This document shows positions 1-6,358 of a stretch of DNA of 6,423 bases, one piece after another. The stretch lies in NCBI GenBank assembly GCA_039679805.1, contig JBDKUD010000264.1:1-6423 (forward strand). Reading direction: 5' to 3'. The notes under the pieces are model-generated. The model saw nothing but the letters and a program-made list of their open reading frames with translations. It searched no databases and had not been told where the DNA came from. Each line of letters begins with the position of its first letter. Within the stretch, counting starts at the first letter, position 1. This DNA comes from JBDKUD01 sp039679805 (GTDB lineage: Bacteria > Bacillota > Syntrophomonadia > Syntrophomonadales > Syntrophomonadaceae). The translations under genes and the position numbers were made by a program.

Positions 1-113
1 AGAGTTTTAAAAAGTATTTTGGCTACACCGGGTTGATCAGGTACATCAAACAAACCAAACCGGGCACAATTCAAATCATGGGCAATTCCACTGACTATTC
101 TACTTCTCTCCAT
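1..113 (-). CDS. Candidate in-frame internal gene: aspartokinase beta (regulatory) subunit, partial
   Basis: An ATG at 113-111 (codon 246 of lysC) is preceded by GGAGG (126-122) with an 8-base spacer. This is a better ribosome binding site than that of lysC itself. Translation from here would give a protein made only of the ACT regulatory region, starting MERSRIVSGIAHD; its end lies outside the window. In B. subtilis aspartokinase II, lysC is known to encode an alpha subunit and an overlapping in-frame beta subunit of about 160 residues; in my recollection of that sequence the beta start is also residue 246, at the matching Met. The site and its position are read directly. That it is used in this organism is inference. 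Confidence 0.55.
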   Translation of the reverse strand, partial: MERSRIVSGIAHDLNCARFGLFDVPDQPGVAKILFKT

Positions 114-848
114 TTTAGCAACCTCCGTAATTATGGTTCCAGGATTATTATTAAAACTACTTAGTACTTCTACATCTACCTTGTATAGCATGGCAAATTC
201 ACAGGCCCGGGGCTGCATTACTACTGCTCCCAGGCTGGCCATTTCCAACATTTCTTCGTAGGAGATCATCGCCAACTTACGAGCATCTTTAACCACCCGG
301 GGGTCAGCCGTATACACTCCATCAACATCCGTAAATATAAGGCAGCGATCAGCATCCAGGCTGGCTGCCAGTGCAACTGCAGTGGTATCAGAACCGCCCC
401 GTCCCAGAGTGGTGATATCGCCATCAGGTGAAAGACCCTGGAAACCAGCAATTACCACTACATTGTCGTTTTCCAGCTCATTCTGAATCCGAATTGGATT
501 AATGCCACTAATTTTAGCCTTACGATAAGCAGCATCACTTTCAATCCCTGCCTGCCATCCAGTCAGGGATATCGCTTCACATCCCATACTTTTCAGCGTC
601 AAGGCCAGTAAAGCTGCCGACTGTTGTTCTCCGGTGGCGAGAAGCATATCCATTTCCCGACAGCAATCACTAGCACCGGTGGCAGTTGCCATTTCGATCA
701 GTTCATCAGTGGTATCCCCCATAGCAGATACAACCACTACTATTTTATTGCCCTCGTCCCGCCTATTCTTTACTCTGGTAGCCACATTTCTTATCTTTTC
801 AATTGATGCTACTGAACTGCCACCAAATTTAAAAACCAGTAGTCCCAA
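1..848 (-). CDS. lysC: Aspartokinase (aspartate kinase), C-terminus cut off by window edge
   Basis: Phosphorylates aspartate to 4-aspartyl phosphate, the first step towards lysine, threonine and methionine; cytoplasmic. The 282 visible residues cover the whole kinase domain and the beginning of the first ACT domain. Visible motifs are KFGGSSV (7-13), REMDMLLATGEQ (64-75), GFQG (135-138), TTLGRGGSD (146-154), TDVDGVYTADPR (173-184) and SSFNNNPGTII (230-240). The regulatory region starts near residue 250. Single-domain aspartokinases are about 405 residues, so roughly 120 are missing and the inhibitor (lysine, or lysine plus threonine) cannot be judged. The start is TTG at 848-846: it gives the family's N-terminus (GLLVFKFGG) and has AGGGAG nine bases upstream (863-858). 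No ATG or GTG fits the frame there. It lies 48 bp behind hom, in the same operon. The organisation, including an internal start at codon 246, resembles B. subtilis LysC. Confidence 0.95.
   Translation of the reverse strand, partial: MGLLVFKFGGSSVASIEKIRNVATRVKNRRDEGNKIVVVVSAMGDTTDELIEMATATGASDCCREMDMLLATGEQQSAALLALTLKSMGCEAISLTGWQAGIESDAAYRKAKISGINPIRIQNELENDNVVVIAGFQGLSPDGDITTLGRGGSDTTAVALAASLDADRCLIFTDVDGVYTADPRVVKDARKLAMISYEEMLEMASLGAVVMQPRACEFAMLYKVDVEVLSSFNNNPGTIITEVAKMERSRIVSGIAHDLNCARFGLFDVPDQPGVAKILFKT
121..126 (-). promoter_or_regulatory. Internal Shine-Dalgarno site within lysC
   Basis: GGAGGT on the minus strand, 8 bases (from GGAGG) before the ATG at 113-111. It falls on the codons for T-E-V (241-243), just ahead of the linker between the kinase and ACT regions. 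It is the ribosome binding site expected for the beta-subunit start. Confidence 0.6.
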
Positions 849-867
849 AAATTCTCACTCCCTGTTA

Positions 868-882
868 CGGGGTTTAACCCCG
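868..882. repeat. Short perfect hairpin in the hom-lysC gap
   Basis: A 15-bp palindrome (CGGGGTT, one central base, then AACCCCG) lies between the hom stop and the lysC ribosome binding site. No T-run follows on either strand, so it does not look like an intrinsic terminator. It ends 4 bases before the AGGGAG of lysC and does not cover it. It could be an RNA-processing or stability hairpin; no function is shown. Confidence 0.5.
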
Positions 883-896
883 GTAAAAATTATTAA

Positions 897-2180
897 TTAA
901 ATTCCTTCCAGTCTTATAACATTATTAATTTCTTTGACTATGCTCATCCCATCAAGAACTGCCAAAGCGTCCCGCAGGTTTTGTTCTTTAACACAATGGG
1001 TAATCATTATTAGTTGCGCCATATCTTTCTCGCTGGATTTCTGCACCACGGTAGCAATACTCACATCGTTATTCCCAAATACTCCGGAAATACCCGCCAG
1101 TACTCCAGGACGGTCAGTTACGGTCATACGGATATAGTATTGTGCTTCCAGCTCACTAATCTTGAGAATAGGTTTATCTACATAACAGGTACAGCCAATG
1201 CGAGCACTTATGTTATGAACCATATTGCGGCCAATCTCAATTATATCACCAACTACGGCACTTGCTGTAGGCATTTGCCCGGCGCCGCGTCCGTAATGCA
1301 TTATTTCTCCTACCGCATCTCCCTTGATAAACACGGCATTAAATACATCATTAACTGTGGCCAGAGGATGATTCACCGGAATGAACGCCGGGTGCACCCG
1401 GGCCTGAATTTGTCCTTCCCGGTTTTCCTTGCCTACGGCCAAAAGTTTAACCACATAACCCAATTCGCCGGCGTATTTAATATCAATCGGAGAAATCGAG
1501 GTAATACCTTCTACATAAACGTCATCCAGGGTTACCCGGCTGTTGAAGGCAATAGAAGAAAGGATGGCAATCTTTCTGGCCGCATCAAATCCACACACAT
1601 CAGCAGTGGGATCAGACTCTGCATAACCCAGTTCCTGGGCTTCAGCCAGCACTTCTTTGAAATCCCGCCCTTCCCGGGTCATTTTGGTTAATATATAATT
1701 GGTAGTCCCATTTAATATGCCTATCACTTCTTCAATACGATTGCCGGCCAATGATTGTTTTAACGGGTAAACAACAGGAATACCTCCGGCTACACTGGCT
1801 TCAAAATAAAAATCCACTTTGTGCTCACAAGCTGTATCAAAAAGCTCCTTACCTTTTACCGCTATCAGGTCCTTATTGGCAGTAACAACATGTTTACCTT
1901 TTTTCATAGCCGCAATGATAAAACTAAAAGCCGGTTCAATCCCGCCTATTAACTCTACCACAATGCCAATTTCATCATCACCAATAATATCATCAATATT
2001 GTCGGTGATCATATCGGGATTAACTCCCAGTGCCAAACACTTTTCTTTATCCCTTTCTAGGACTTTCTTAATAGTGATGCCGGAACCGGTTCTTTCTCCA
2101 ATTATCTCACTATTGGTATTTATTAACTTGATCACTCCGGATCCTACGGTTCCACATCCGAGCAATCCAACATTAATCAT
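897..2180 (-). CDS. hom: Homoserine dehydrogenase with C-terminal ACT domain
   Basis: Reduces aspartate 4-semialdehyde to homoserine with NAD(P)H, at the branch to threonine and methionine; cytoplasmic. The 427 residues match the usual length of the monofunctional ACT-bearing form. An N-terminal Rossmann fold carries GCGTVG (8-13) and TANKDLI (100-106). The catalytic domain has the signature GILNGTTNYIL (154-164), DPTADVCGFDAARK (190-203) with the expected catalytic pair D199 and K203, and HYGRGAGQMPTASAVVGD (295-312). The ACT domain spans about 348-427 (YYIRMTVTDRPGVLAGI) and normally mediates feedback inhibition by threonine. The ATG at 2180-2178 has AAGGAGG nine bases upstream. The gene begins 17 bp after the pheB-like gene and is followed by lysC, so co-transcription is very likely. 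Nothing in it looks broken. Confidence 0.97.
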   Translation of the reverse strand: MINVGLLGCGTVGSGVIKLINTNSEIIGERTGSGITIKKVLERDKEKCLALGVNPDMITDNIDDIIGDDEIGIVVELIGGIEPAFSFIIAAMKKGKHVVTANKDLIAVKGKELFDTACEHKVDFYFEASVAGGIPVVYPLKQSLAGNRIEEVIGILNGTTNYILTKMTREGRDFKEVLAEAQELGYAESDPTADVCGFDAARKIAILSSIAFNSRVTLDDVYVEGITSISPIDIKYAGELGYVVKLLAVGKENREGQIQARVHPAFIPVNHPLATVNDVFNAVFIKGDAVGEIMHYGRGAGQMPTASAVVGDIIEIGRNMVHNISARIGCTCYVDKPILKISELEAQYYIRMTVTDRPGVLAGISGVFGNNDVSIATVVQKSSEKDMAQLIMITHCVKEQNLRDALAVLDGMSIVKEINNVIRLEGI

Positions 2181-2197
2181 ATTGGTTTACCTCCTTT

Positions 2198-2644
2198 TTA
2201 GCTTTTTCCTATAATTTCTACAGTGATGACTCCGGTCAGTTCCTTAAGGGCCTTAAGCAGGTTATCAATTGTCACGGTCATTTCCTCTACACTAATTGAT
2301 AAAGTAACATACGCAACCCCGTGAATGGGAAGGTTCTGGTTTATGGTTAGTACATTGCCCTCCAGGGAAGCCACGCAGTTTAGTACCCCGGATAAAACCC
2401 CGGACACATTTTTGAGCATCATGGAAATATTAATAATATTAAGGTTTTCGGCATTAAAAAAGGAGTAAACTCCGTCTTTATATTTATAATAAGTACTTCT
2501 AGCCATACCTACCTTGTCAACCGCTTCCATAATATTGTCAGCTTCGCCTTTGGCCAGCATTTCTTTGGCTACAGCTGTATTTAAAATTGACTCGGGCAGA
2601 ATGTCCTCACTAACCATATAGAATTTTTTATCCCGTTTAGCCAT
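2198..2644 (-). CDS. pheB: PheB/UPF0735 family ACT-domain protein, probable regulator of the hom-lysC operon
   Basis: A 148-residue soluble protein, the usual size for the UPF0735 family typified by B. subtilis PheB. The N-terminal third (FYMVSEDILPESI at 8-20; MEAVDKVGMARSTYYKYKD at 39-57) reads like a small helix-turn-helix in which GMARSTYYKYK would be the recognition helix. Residues about 69-147 form an ACT domain, a fold that usually binds amino acids (MMLKNVSGVLSGVL, GNVLTINQNLPIHG, VEIIG). I recall, without being able to verify it here, that B. subtilis PheB was renamed ThrR and shown to repress hom and thr genes. Being first gene of an operon with hom and lysC, behind a promoter with an inverted repeat, fits an autoregulated amino-acid-sensing repressor. 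The ATG at 2644-2642 follows a G-rich site (AGGGGTGG) by about 7 bases. Family assignment is firm; the regulatory role is inferred. Confidence 0.88.
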   Translation of the reverse strand: MAKRDKKFYMVSEDILPESILNTAVAKEMLAKGEADNIMEAVDKVGMARSTYYKYKDGVYSFFNAENLNIINISMMLKNVSGVLSGVLNCVASLEGNVLTINQNLPIHGVAYVTLSISVEEMTVTIDNLLKALKELTGVITVEIIGKS

Positions 2645-2693
2645 AAAAAAACCACCCCTGTCTATGTAAGGCGGAAATTAATCTTTCCATAAC

Positions 2694-2731
2694 GGACATT
2701 ATAGCACGATTGATTTAGTGTGGCAATGTCC
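2694..2731. promoter_or_regulatory. Inverted repeat over the operon promoter, candidate operator
   Basis: GGACATT (2694-2700) and AATGTCC (2725-2731) are perfect 7-bp inverted arms separated by 24 bp. Arm centres are 31 bp apart, about three helical turns, so both face the same side of the DNA. One arm overlaps the end of the -10 box and the other the start of the -35 box, so a bound protein would block RNA polymerase. The HTH/ACT protein encoded immediately downstream is the obvious candidate ligand. The repeat is seen; its function is inferred. Confidence 0.45.
2698..2726 (-). promoter_or_regulatory. Sigma-A promoter of the pheB-hom-lysC operon
   Basis: On the minus strand: -35 TTGCCA (2726-2721), a 17-bp spacer, then -10 TATAAT (2703-2698), preceded by TGC to give an extended -10. 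This is close to ideal for the housekeeping sigma factor. Transcription should start near 2691, giving a leader of only about 45 bases before the ATG at 2644. That is too short for a T-box, lysine riboswitch or peptide attenuator, so control is more likely by a DNA-binding protein or by enzyme feedback. The 18 bp upstream are AT-rich. Confidence 0.85.
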
Positions 2732-2749
2732 TATTTTCGAAATTATTAC

Positions 2750-2996
2750 GCCTTAAGTATTATTAGAAAATTCAACCCAGAAGGACACAGATAGATTAAC
2801 ACAGATTTTTTTTATTGTTTAGGCTTTATTACTTATCCGTGAAATTAATAGATGGTTATGTCTGGAGTATGGGGGGTTTAATCAACTACCTATGGCCACC
2901 GGTTATAACCACCTACAAAAAATTAGTATAACTCCAGTATTTACCTAATAAAAAATCTGTGTCCTTCTGCGTTGAATTTTCTCACTAACTTAAGGC
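2750..2996. repeat. 247-bp element with long imperfect terminal inverted repeats (MITE-like)
   Basis: The left arm (2750-2792) and the reverse complement of the right arm (2955-2996) share GCCTTAAGT, AGAAAATTCAAC and CAGAAGGACACAGAT in order. They differ only by a 5-6 base variable block and one mismatch, so 36 of about 42 bases match. Left of centre, ACACAGAT occurs twice, 14 bp apart (2785-2792, 2799-2806), followed by a run of eight T; the right arm has a single copy with a matching A-run. A nested pair CTGGAGT/ACTCCAG (2862-2868, 2931-2937) and the palindrome GGTTATAACC (2901-2910) lie inside. There is no open reading frame of note and no clear target-site duplication. Repeats with GGACACAGAT-type cores occur scattered in many bacterial genomes. 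It may be a non-autonomous mobile element or a palindromic intergenic repeat. Confidence 0.6.
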
Positions 2997-3006
2997 GCAC
3001 AATAAT

Positions 3007-3031
3007 AAAGCCGGCCTGCTAGACCGGCTTT
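3007..3031 (-). terminator. Hairpin terminator after spoIVA
   Basis: AAAGCCGG (3007-3014) pairs with CCGGCTTT (3024-3031); with a G-T and a C-G pair added the stem reaches 10 bp around a 5-base loop. It begins about 20 bases after the spoIVA stop. On the minus strand the tail is ATTATT, only moderately U-rich. On the plus strand TTTT overlaps the stem end, so it might work both ways, though no plus-strand gene needs it. Confidence 0.75.
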
Positions 3032-3052
3032 TGCGTATTCTATTTAAACCTT

Positions 3053-4531
3053 TTATATTATAATACAGATCAGCCCGCCGCTACCCTCATTGACAATTCT
3101 CTGCAGAGTGTCCTGCAGCTTCAATTGAGCATTCTCGGGCATTCTATGAAGTTTGTTTTGTATTCCCTCCCGTACCAGATCATGCAGGGATTTACCAAAT
3201 ATATTTGATTCCCAGATTTTTGACGGGTCTTCCTCAAACTCATCCAGCATGTATCGAACCAGTTCTTCACACTGTTTCTCAGTACCGATAATAGGTGTAA
3301 TTTCGGTAGTTATATCTGCCCGGATTATGTGTAATGATGGCGCTTTGGCTTTTAATTTTACCCCAAAGCGGCTTCCTTGCCTGATAAGTTCAGGCTCTTC
3401 CAGGAACATTTCTTCCAATCGGGGGGTTACTACCCCGTAGCCGGAATCCCTGACTTCCTCGAGAGCTGAGGAGATTTTATCATATTCACGCTTGGCAAGA
3501 CTGAAATCCTTCATTAGTCTCATTATATCCTGGGTTCCTTCGACCTGGAATCCACTCACGTCACTTAAGGATTGGTAATAAAGCTCTTCCGGAACAGCAA
3601 CATCGATAGCAGCAGTACCTGTTCCCAGGTTCATCTCTTCCAGGCTAACATAACTTATCTGCTCAACATCCGATAACTTCTCAATGGCTCCGTCAATATC
3701 CCTAACCTTTTTGATCTCATTTAATATACTGCGAATAGCTGATTCCAGGTTTTCCCGCAGGCAGTAATCTTCATCAAGTTCATCGACCCAGAGCGGTAAT
3801 TTTATATTTACTTCTTGAACCGGGAACTCATAGAGAACCTCTTCCAGGACTCCATAAATCTGCTCGATGCTCATACGGGCGGAGTCCAAAGGTATTACTG
3901 TAACACCATATTTGTCAGATAACTCATCTGCCAGAGCCAGCGTCTCTTTGTTATATGGATTAACAGAATTAAGCACAACAATGAAAGGCTTGTTCAGGTC
4001 TTTAAGCTCCTGGATAACCCTTTCTTCAGCTGCGATATAGCTTTGTCTGGCGATATCGCTGATGGTGCCGTCGGTAGTCATTACTATACCAATGGTAGAA
4101 TGATCAGCAATTACCTTCCTGGTTCCTATTTCGGCCGCTTCTTCGAAGGGAACCTCATAGTCAAACCAGGGAGTTCTTACCATGCGCGGCTCATCATCCT
4201 CTTCATAACCCAGTGCTCCTTCAACTGCATATCCCACGCAATCAACCAGCCGGACTTTCATAGATAAACCGTTCATAGTGGTAATTTCAACAGCTTCGTT
4301 AGGAACAAACTTGGGTTCGGTAGTAGTAATGGTTTTGCCAGCTCCACTTTGGGGAAGTTCGTCAGTTGCCCGCTCCCTGTCATAAACATCTGTAATATTT
4401 GGAATAATCATTAGTTCCATGAATTTTTTAATAAATGTAGATTTCCCTGTTCTGACGGGGCCCACTACTCCCAAATAAATATCGCCCCCCGTTCTTTCGG
4501 CGATATTATTTAAAATATTGTTTCCTTCCAC
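3053..4531 (-). CDS. spoIVA: Stage IV sporulation protein A, spore-coat basement ATPase
   Basis: SpoIVA is made in the mother cell and polymerises, using ATP, on the outer forespore membrane; it forms the platform for the coat and is needed for cortex assembly. The 492 residues equal the B. subtilis length. The N-terminal P-loop domain has Walker A GPVRTGKS (24-31, K30), the sensor-threonine segment KTITTTEPKFVP (66-77, T70/T71) and Walker B VRLVDCVGY (93-101, D97), all at the positions reported as functional in B. subtilis. The middle and C-terminal parts (DVAVPEELYYQSLSD, then GIQNKLHRMPENAQ) are family-typical, ending in the hydrophobic GGLICIII tail that helps membrane localisation. The start is GTG at 4531-4529, with GGGAGGG about 10 bases upstream. 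It is a single-gene unit between two terminators. Its presence shows that the organism belongs to a spore-forming lineage. Confidence 0.98.
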   Translation of the reverse strand: MEGNNILNNIAERTGGDIYLGVVGPVRTGKSTFIKKFMELMIIPNITDVYDRERATDELPQSGAGKTITTTEPKFVPNEAVEITTMNGLSMKVRLVDCVGYAVEGALGYEEDDEPRMVRTPWFDYEVPFEEAAEIGTRKVIADHSTIGIVMTTDGTISDIARQSYIAAEERVIQELKDLNKPFIVVLNSVNPYNKETLALADELSDKYGVTVIPLDSARMSIEQIYGVLEEVLYEFPVQEVNIKLPLWVDELDEDYCLRENLESAIRSILNEIKKVRDIDGAIEKLSDVEQISYVSLEEMNLGTGTAAIDVAVPEELYYQSLSDVSGFQVEGTQDIMRLMKDFSLAKREYDKISSALEEVRDSGYGVVTPRLEEMFLEEPELIRQGSRFGVKLKAKAPSLHIIRADITTEITPIIGTEKQCEELVRYMLDEFEEDPSKIWESNIFGKSLHDLVREGIQNKLHRMPENAQLKLQDTLQRIVNEGSGGLICIII

Positions 4532-4622
4532 TTCTCATTTTCCCTCCCTCGGATTAGACTTTTAAAAGGTACCCTCCCTTCGATTTTTGGACACCCCTTA
4601 ATGACTTATTTATAACAGTATA

Positions 4623-4651
4623 AATATATTGAAGATAATTCCGTAATATAA
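4623..4651 (-). promoter_or_regulatory. Possible sigma-E promoter of spoIVA
   Basis: On the minus strand TTATATT (4651-4645), a 14-bp spacer and AATATATT (4630-4623) resemble the mother-cell sigma-E pattern (ATATT, 14 bp, CATACAnT), matching 5 of 7 fixed bases in the -10 element. It lies between the gpsA terminator and spoIVA and would leave a leader of about 85 bases. spoIVA is sigma-E dependent in B. subtilis. The stretch is very AT-rich, so chance matches are easy. Confidence 0.35.
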
Positions 4652-4654
4652 CCA

Positions 4655-4687
4655 GAAAAGAAAAAAAGTGTGATTTAAAAATCACAC
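4655..4687 (-). terminator. Strong intrinsic terminator after gpsA
   Basis: On the minus strand GTGTGAT (4687-4681), a 6-base loop and ATCACAC (4674-4668) are followed by seven T, C and four T. It starts 4 bases after the gpsA stop codon. It closes the der-plsY-gpsA unit and isolates spoIVA, which is expressed only in sporulation. Confidence 0.93.
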
Positions 4688-4691
4688 CTTC

Positions 4692-5723
4692 TTACCATTC
4701 TTTCATGTCTTTGACTATTTCTTCGATCTCGTTCTTCTTTTGTCGTTGCATTAAAACCCCGACCGCTTCGCGGGGTGGCTTTTTTCTATACAGCACATTA
4801 TAACAGGCTGTAGTTATTGGCATATCAATCTTCATATCTGTGGCTAATTTATACACTACCCGGGTGGTATGTGCACCTTCCACTACCATTCCTATTTGTT
4901 CCATAGCCTCTTCCAGGCTCAGTCCTTCCCCTATCAACAATCCGGCCCTGAAGTTTCTCGAAAATCGGCTTCCGCAGGTGACTACCAAATCACCGATACC
5001 ACTTAAGCCGAAAAATGTCCGGGGATTTCCTCCCATAGCCTCACCCATCCTGACTATCTCGGTAAGACCCCGGGTTAACAAAGCAGCTGTAGTATTATCG
5101 CCATAACCTAAACCATGCGCAATCCCTGTTCCCAGAGCAATAATATTCTTAAGAGCTCCTCCCAATTCCACGCCGGCTACATCAGGATTAGTATAAACCC
5201 TGAAGTCTGCAGACATAAACGCATCCTGCACATAAAAGGCGGTGGCTTTGCAGCAGGCAGCAACAGTAACTGCAGTAGGTAAATCCCGGGCAACTTCCTC
5301 CGCATGGCTGGGGCCAGACAGAACCGCATAGCGTTCCCTTATTTCTTTGCCCAGTACATCCTCCACTACCTGGCTCATACGTAAGGCAGTTGATATTTCC
5401 AGGCCTTTGGCTACATTAACCAGATAAACATCATCGGTCAGGCAACCTTTTATTTTTTCAGAGATTTGTCTTACTGCCTGAGAAGGTACTGCCATTACCA
5501 CCAAATTTGCATCCTGCAGGGCATTTTCCAGGTCGGTGGTAGGTTTTATTCCACTGGGAACAGCAACCCCAGGAAGAAATCTCTTATTCTCTCCTTCAGT
5601 TATCATTTTGGTTACATCATCTTCCGGCCTGCCCCATAGGCAAACCTGGTGTCCATTATTATGCAGCAGTATTGCCAGAGCAGTACCCCAGCTTCCTGCT
5701 CCCAGAACACATACTTTGTTCAT
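4692..5723 (-). CDS. gpsA: NAD(P)-dependent glycerol-3-phosphate dehydrogenase
   Basis: Reduces dihydroxyacetone phosphate to sn-glycerol-3-phosphate, the backbone for phospholipids; cytoplasmic. At 343 residues it is of normal length. The N-terminal Rossmann fold has GAGSWGTA (8-15) and the dinucleotide-binding domain continues through VVMAVPSQ (75-82) and VAKGLE (104-109, K106). LSGPSHAEEVAR (135-146) and GGALKNIIALGTGIAHGLG (188-206, K192) hold the expected active-site residues, as do SGIGDLVVTC (241-250, D245) and SRNFRAG (255-261). The ATG at 5723-5721 has AGGAGG nine bases before it. It follows plsY by 20 bp, and its product is PlsY's substrate, so the two genes are joined by function as well as position. 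No anomalies seen. Confidence 0.98.
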   Translation of the reverse strand: MNKVCVLGAGSWGTALAILLHNNGHQVCLWGRPEDDVTKMITEGENKRFLPGVAVPSGIKPTTDLENALQDANLVVMAVPSQAVRQISEKIKGCLTDDVYLVNVAKGLEISTALRMSQVVEDVLGKEIRERYAVLSGPSHAEEVARDLPTAVTVAACCKATAFYVQDAFMSADFRVYTNPDVAGVELGGALKNIIALGTGIAHGLGYGDNTTAALLTRGLTEIVRMGEAMGGNPRTFFGLSGIGDLVVTCGSRFSRNFRAGLLIGEGLSLEEAMEQIGMVVEGAHTTRVVYKLATDMKIDMPITTACYNVLYRKKPPREAVGVLMQRQKKNEIEEIVKDMKEW

Positions 5724-5743
5724 TTAATAATGCCTCCTGAATT

Positions 5744-6334
5744 CTATGTACGATCAGTAATCTTTGCTTCCGTGCCATTTCTTAACTTGGTAATGTTTCC
5801 ATGGTGACGGGCAATTACAATAACAGCTATGATTACACTCATAGTTACAATTATCCACGACTTCCCCGTAATTAAAGCAGTCACTGGTAAAAGGCCAGCA
5901 ACACTTATGGAGCCCAAAGATACATAACGTGTGAATATTATAATTAAAATAAATATTAAGACCAGCGGAATAATCGCTTTAGGCATGAGGAACAACACTA
6001 CTCCCGCTCCAGTAGCCACCCCTTTGCCTCCGCGAAAACGTAGGAAAGCCGGCCAGCAATGTCCTGCTACAGCAGCTATGCAGCATAAGGCAGTAAGGAT
6101 TTCCCCTCCCTGAGAATAACCCAGCCACGCAGATATAAGTCCTTTAGATACATCTCCCAGCAGTGCGGCCAGAGCTACTTGCCACCCTAATGAACGTAGT
6201 ACATTAGTCGCACCCACATTATGGCTTCCCTTGGTTCGTATATCAACTCCACCTAAAAATCGGCTGAATATAAATGAAAATGGAATGGAGCCAATTAAAT
6301 AGCATATTATTACCAAGATAACCTCTTTCACCAT
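5744..6334 (-). CDS. plsY: Glycerol-3-phosphate acyltransferase (acyl-phosphate dependent)
   Basis: Integral membrane enzyme that transfers an acyl group from acyl-phosphate (made by PlsX) to glycerol-3-phosphate, giving lysophosphatidate. At 196 residues it is of usual size, with hydrophobic segments near 3-16, 52-70, 78-97, 108-137 and 142-175. The three family motifs are present: GSHNVGATN (36-44), FRGGKGVAT (100-108) and RHHGNITKLRNGTE (176-189). In motif 1 the usual GSGN is GSHN (H38). The ATG at 6334-6332 gives the normal family N-terminus (YLIGSIP), but GGGGAG sits only 2 bases before it. Codon 2 is GTG with a better 5-base spacing, so the true start may be one codon later. It lies 24 bp after der and 20 bp before gpsA, the order common in Clostridia. 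Confidence 0.97.
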   Translation of the reverse strand: MVKEVILVIICYLIGSIPFSFIFSRFLGGVDIRTKGSHNVGATNVLRSLGWQVALAALLGDVSKGLISAWLGYSQGGEILTALCCIAAVAGHCWPAFLRFRGGKGVATGAGVVLFLMPKAIIPLVLIFILIIIFTRYVSLGSISVAGLLPVTALITGKSWIIVTMSVIIAVIVIARHHGNITKLRNGTEAKITDRT

Positions 6335-6358
6335 AACTCCCCCAATAATGTAATTTGG

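Noticed and set aside
207..228. LGAVVMQPRA in LysC in place of the B. subtilis LGAGVLHPRA
   Set aside because: Gln at this place occurs in many bacterial aspartokinases, so it is ordinary family variation rather than a damaged site.
868..882. Palindrome in the hom-lysC gap as a terminator
   Set aside because: No T-run follows on the minus strand, and lysC downstream has no promoter that I can see.
634..900. Plus-strand open frames of 60-88 codons opposite the start of lysC
   Set aside because: They overlap the conserved kinase core of lysC in antisense and have no ribosome binding site or recognisable product.
1014..1691. A 225-codon open frame on the plus strand
   Set aside because: It lies wholly antisense to hom, which has all its family motifs. 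The translation resembles no family I know and is poor in recognisable domains. Long antisense frames are common opposite conserved genes.
2673..2688. GGAAA/TTTCC hairpin in the operon leader
   Set aside because: A 5-bp AT-rich stem with a 6-base loop is too weak, and the leader too short, to argue for a riboswitch or attenuator.
2797..2954. Hidden gene or small protein inside the inverted-repeat element
   Set aside because: No start with a ribosome binding site leads to a frame of useful length on either strand, and the composition is that of non-coding DNA.
4505..4538. A 10-codon reading frame (ATG at 4538-4536) overlapping the spoIVA GTG start
   Set aside because: The GGGAGGG site is only about 3 bases before this ATG, too close for normal initiation, and the frame is very short. 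The GTG at 4531 gives the family N-terminus.
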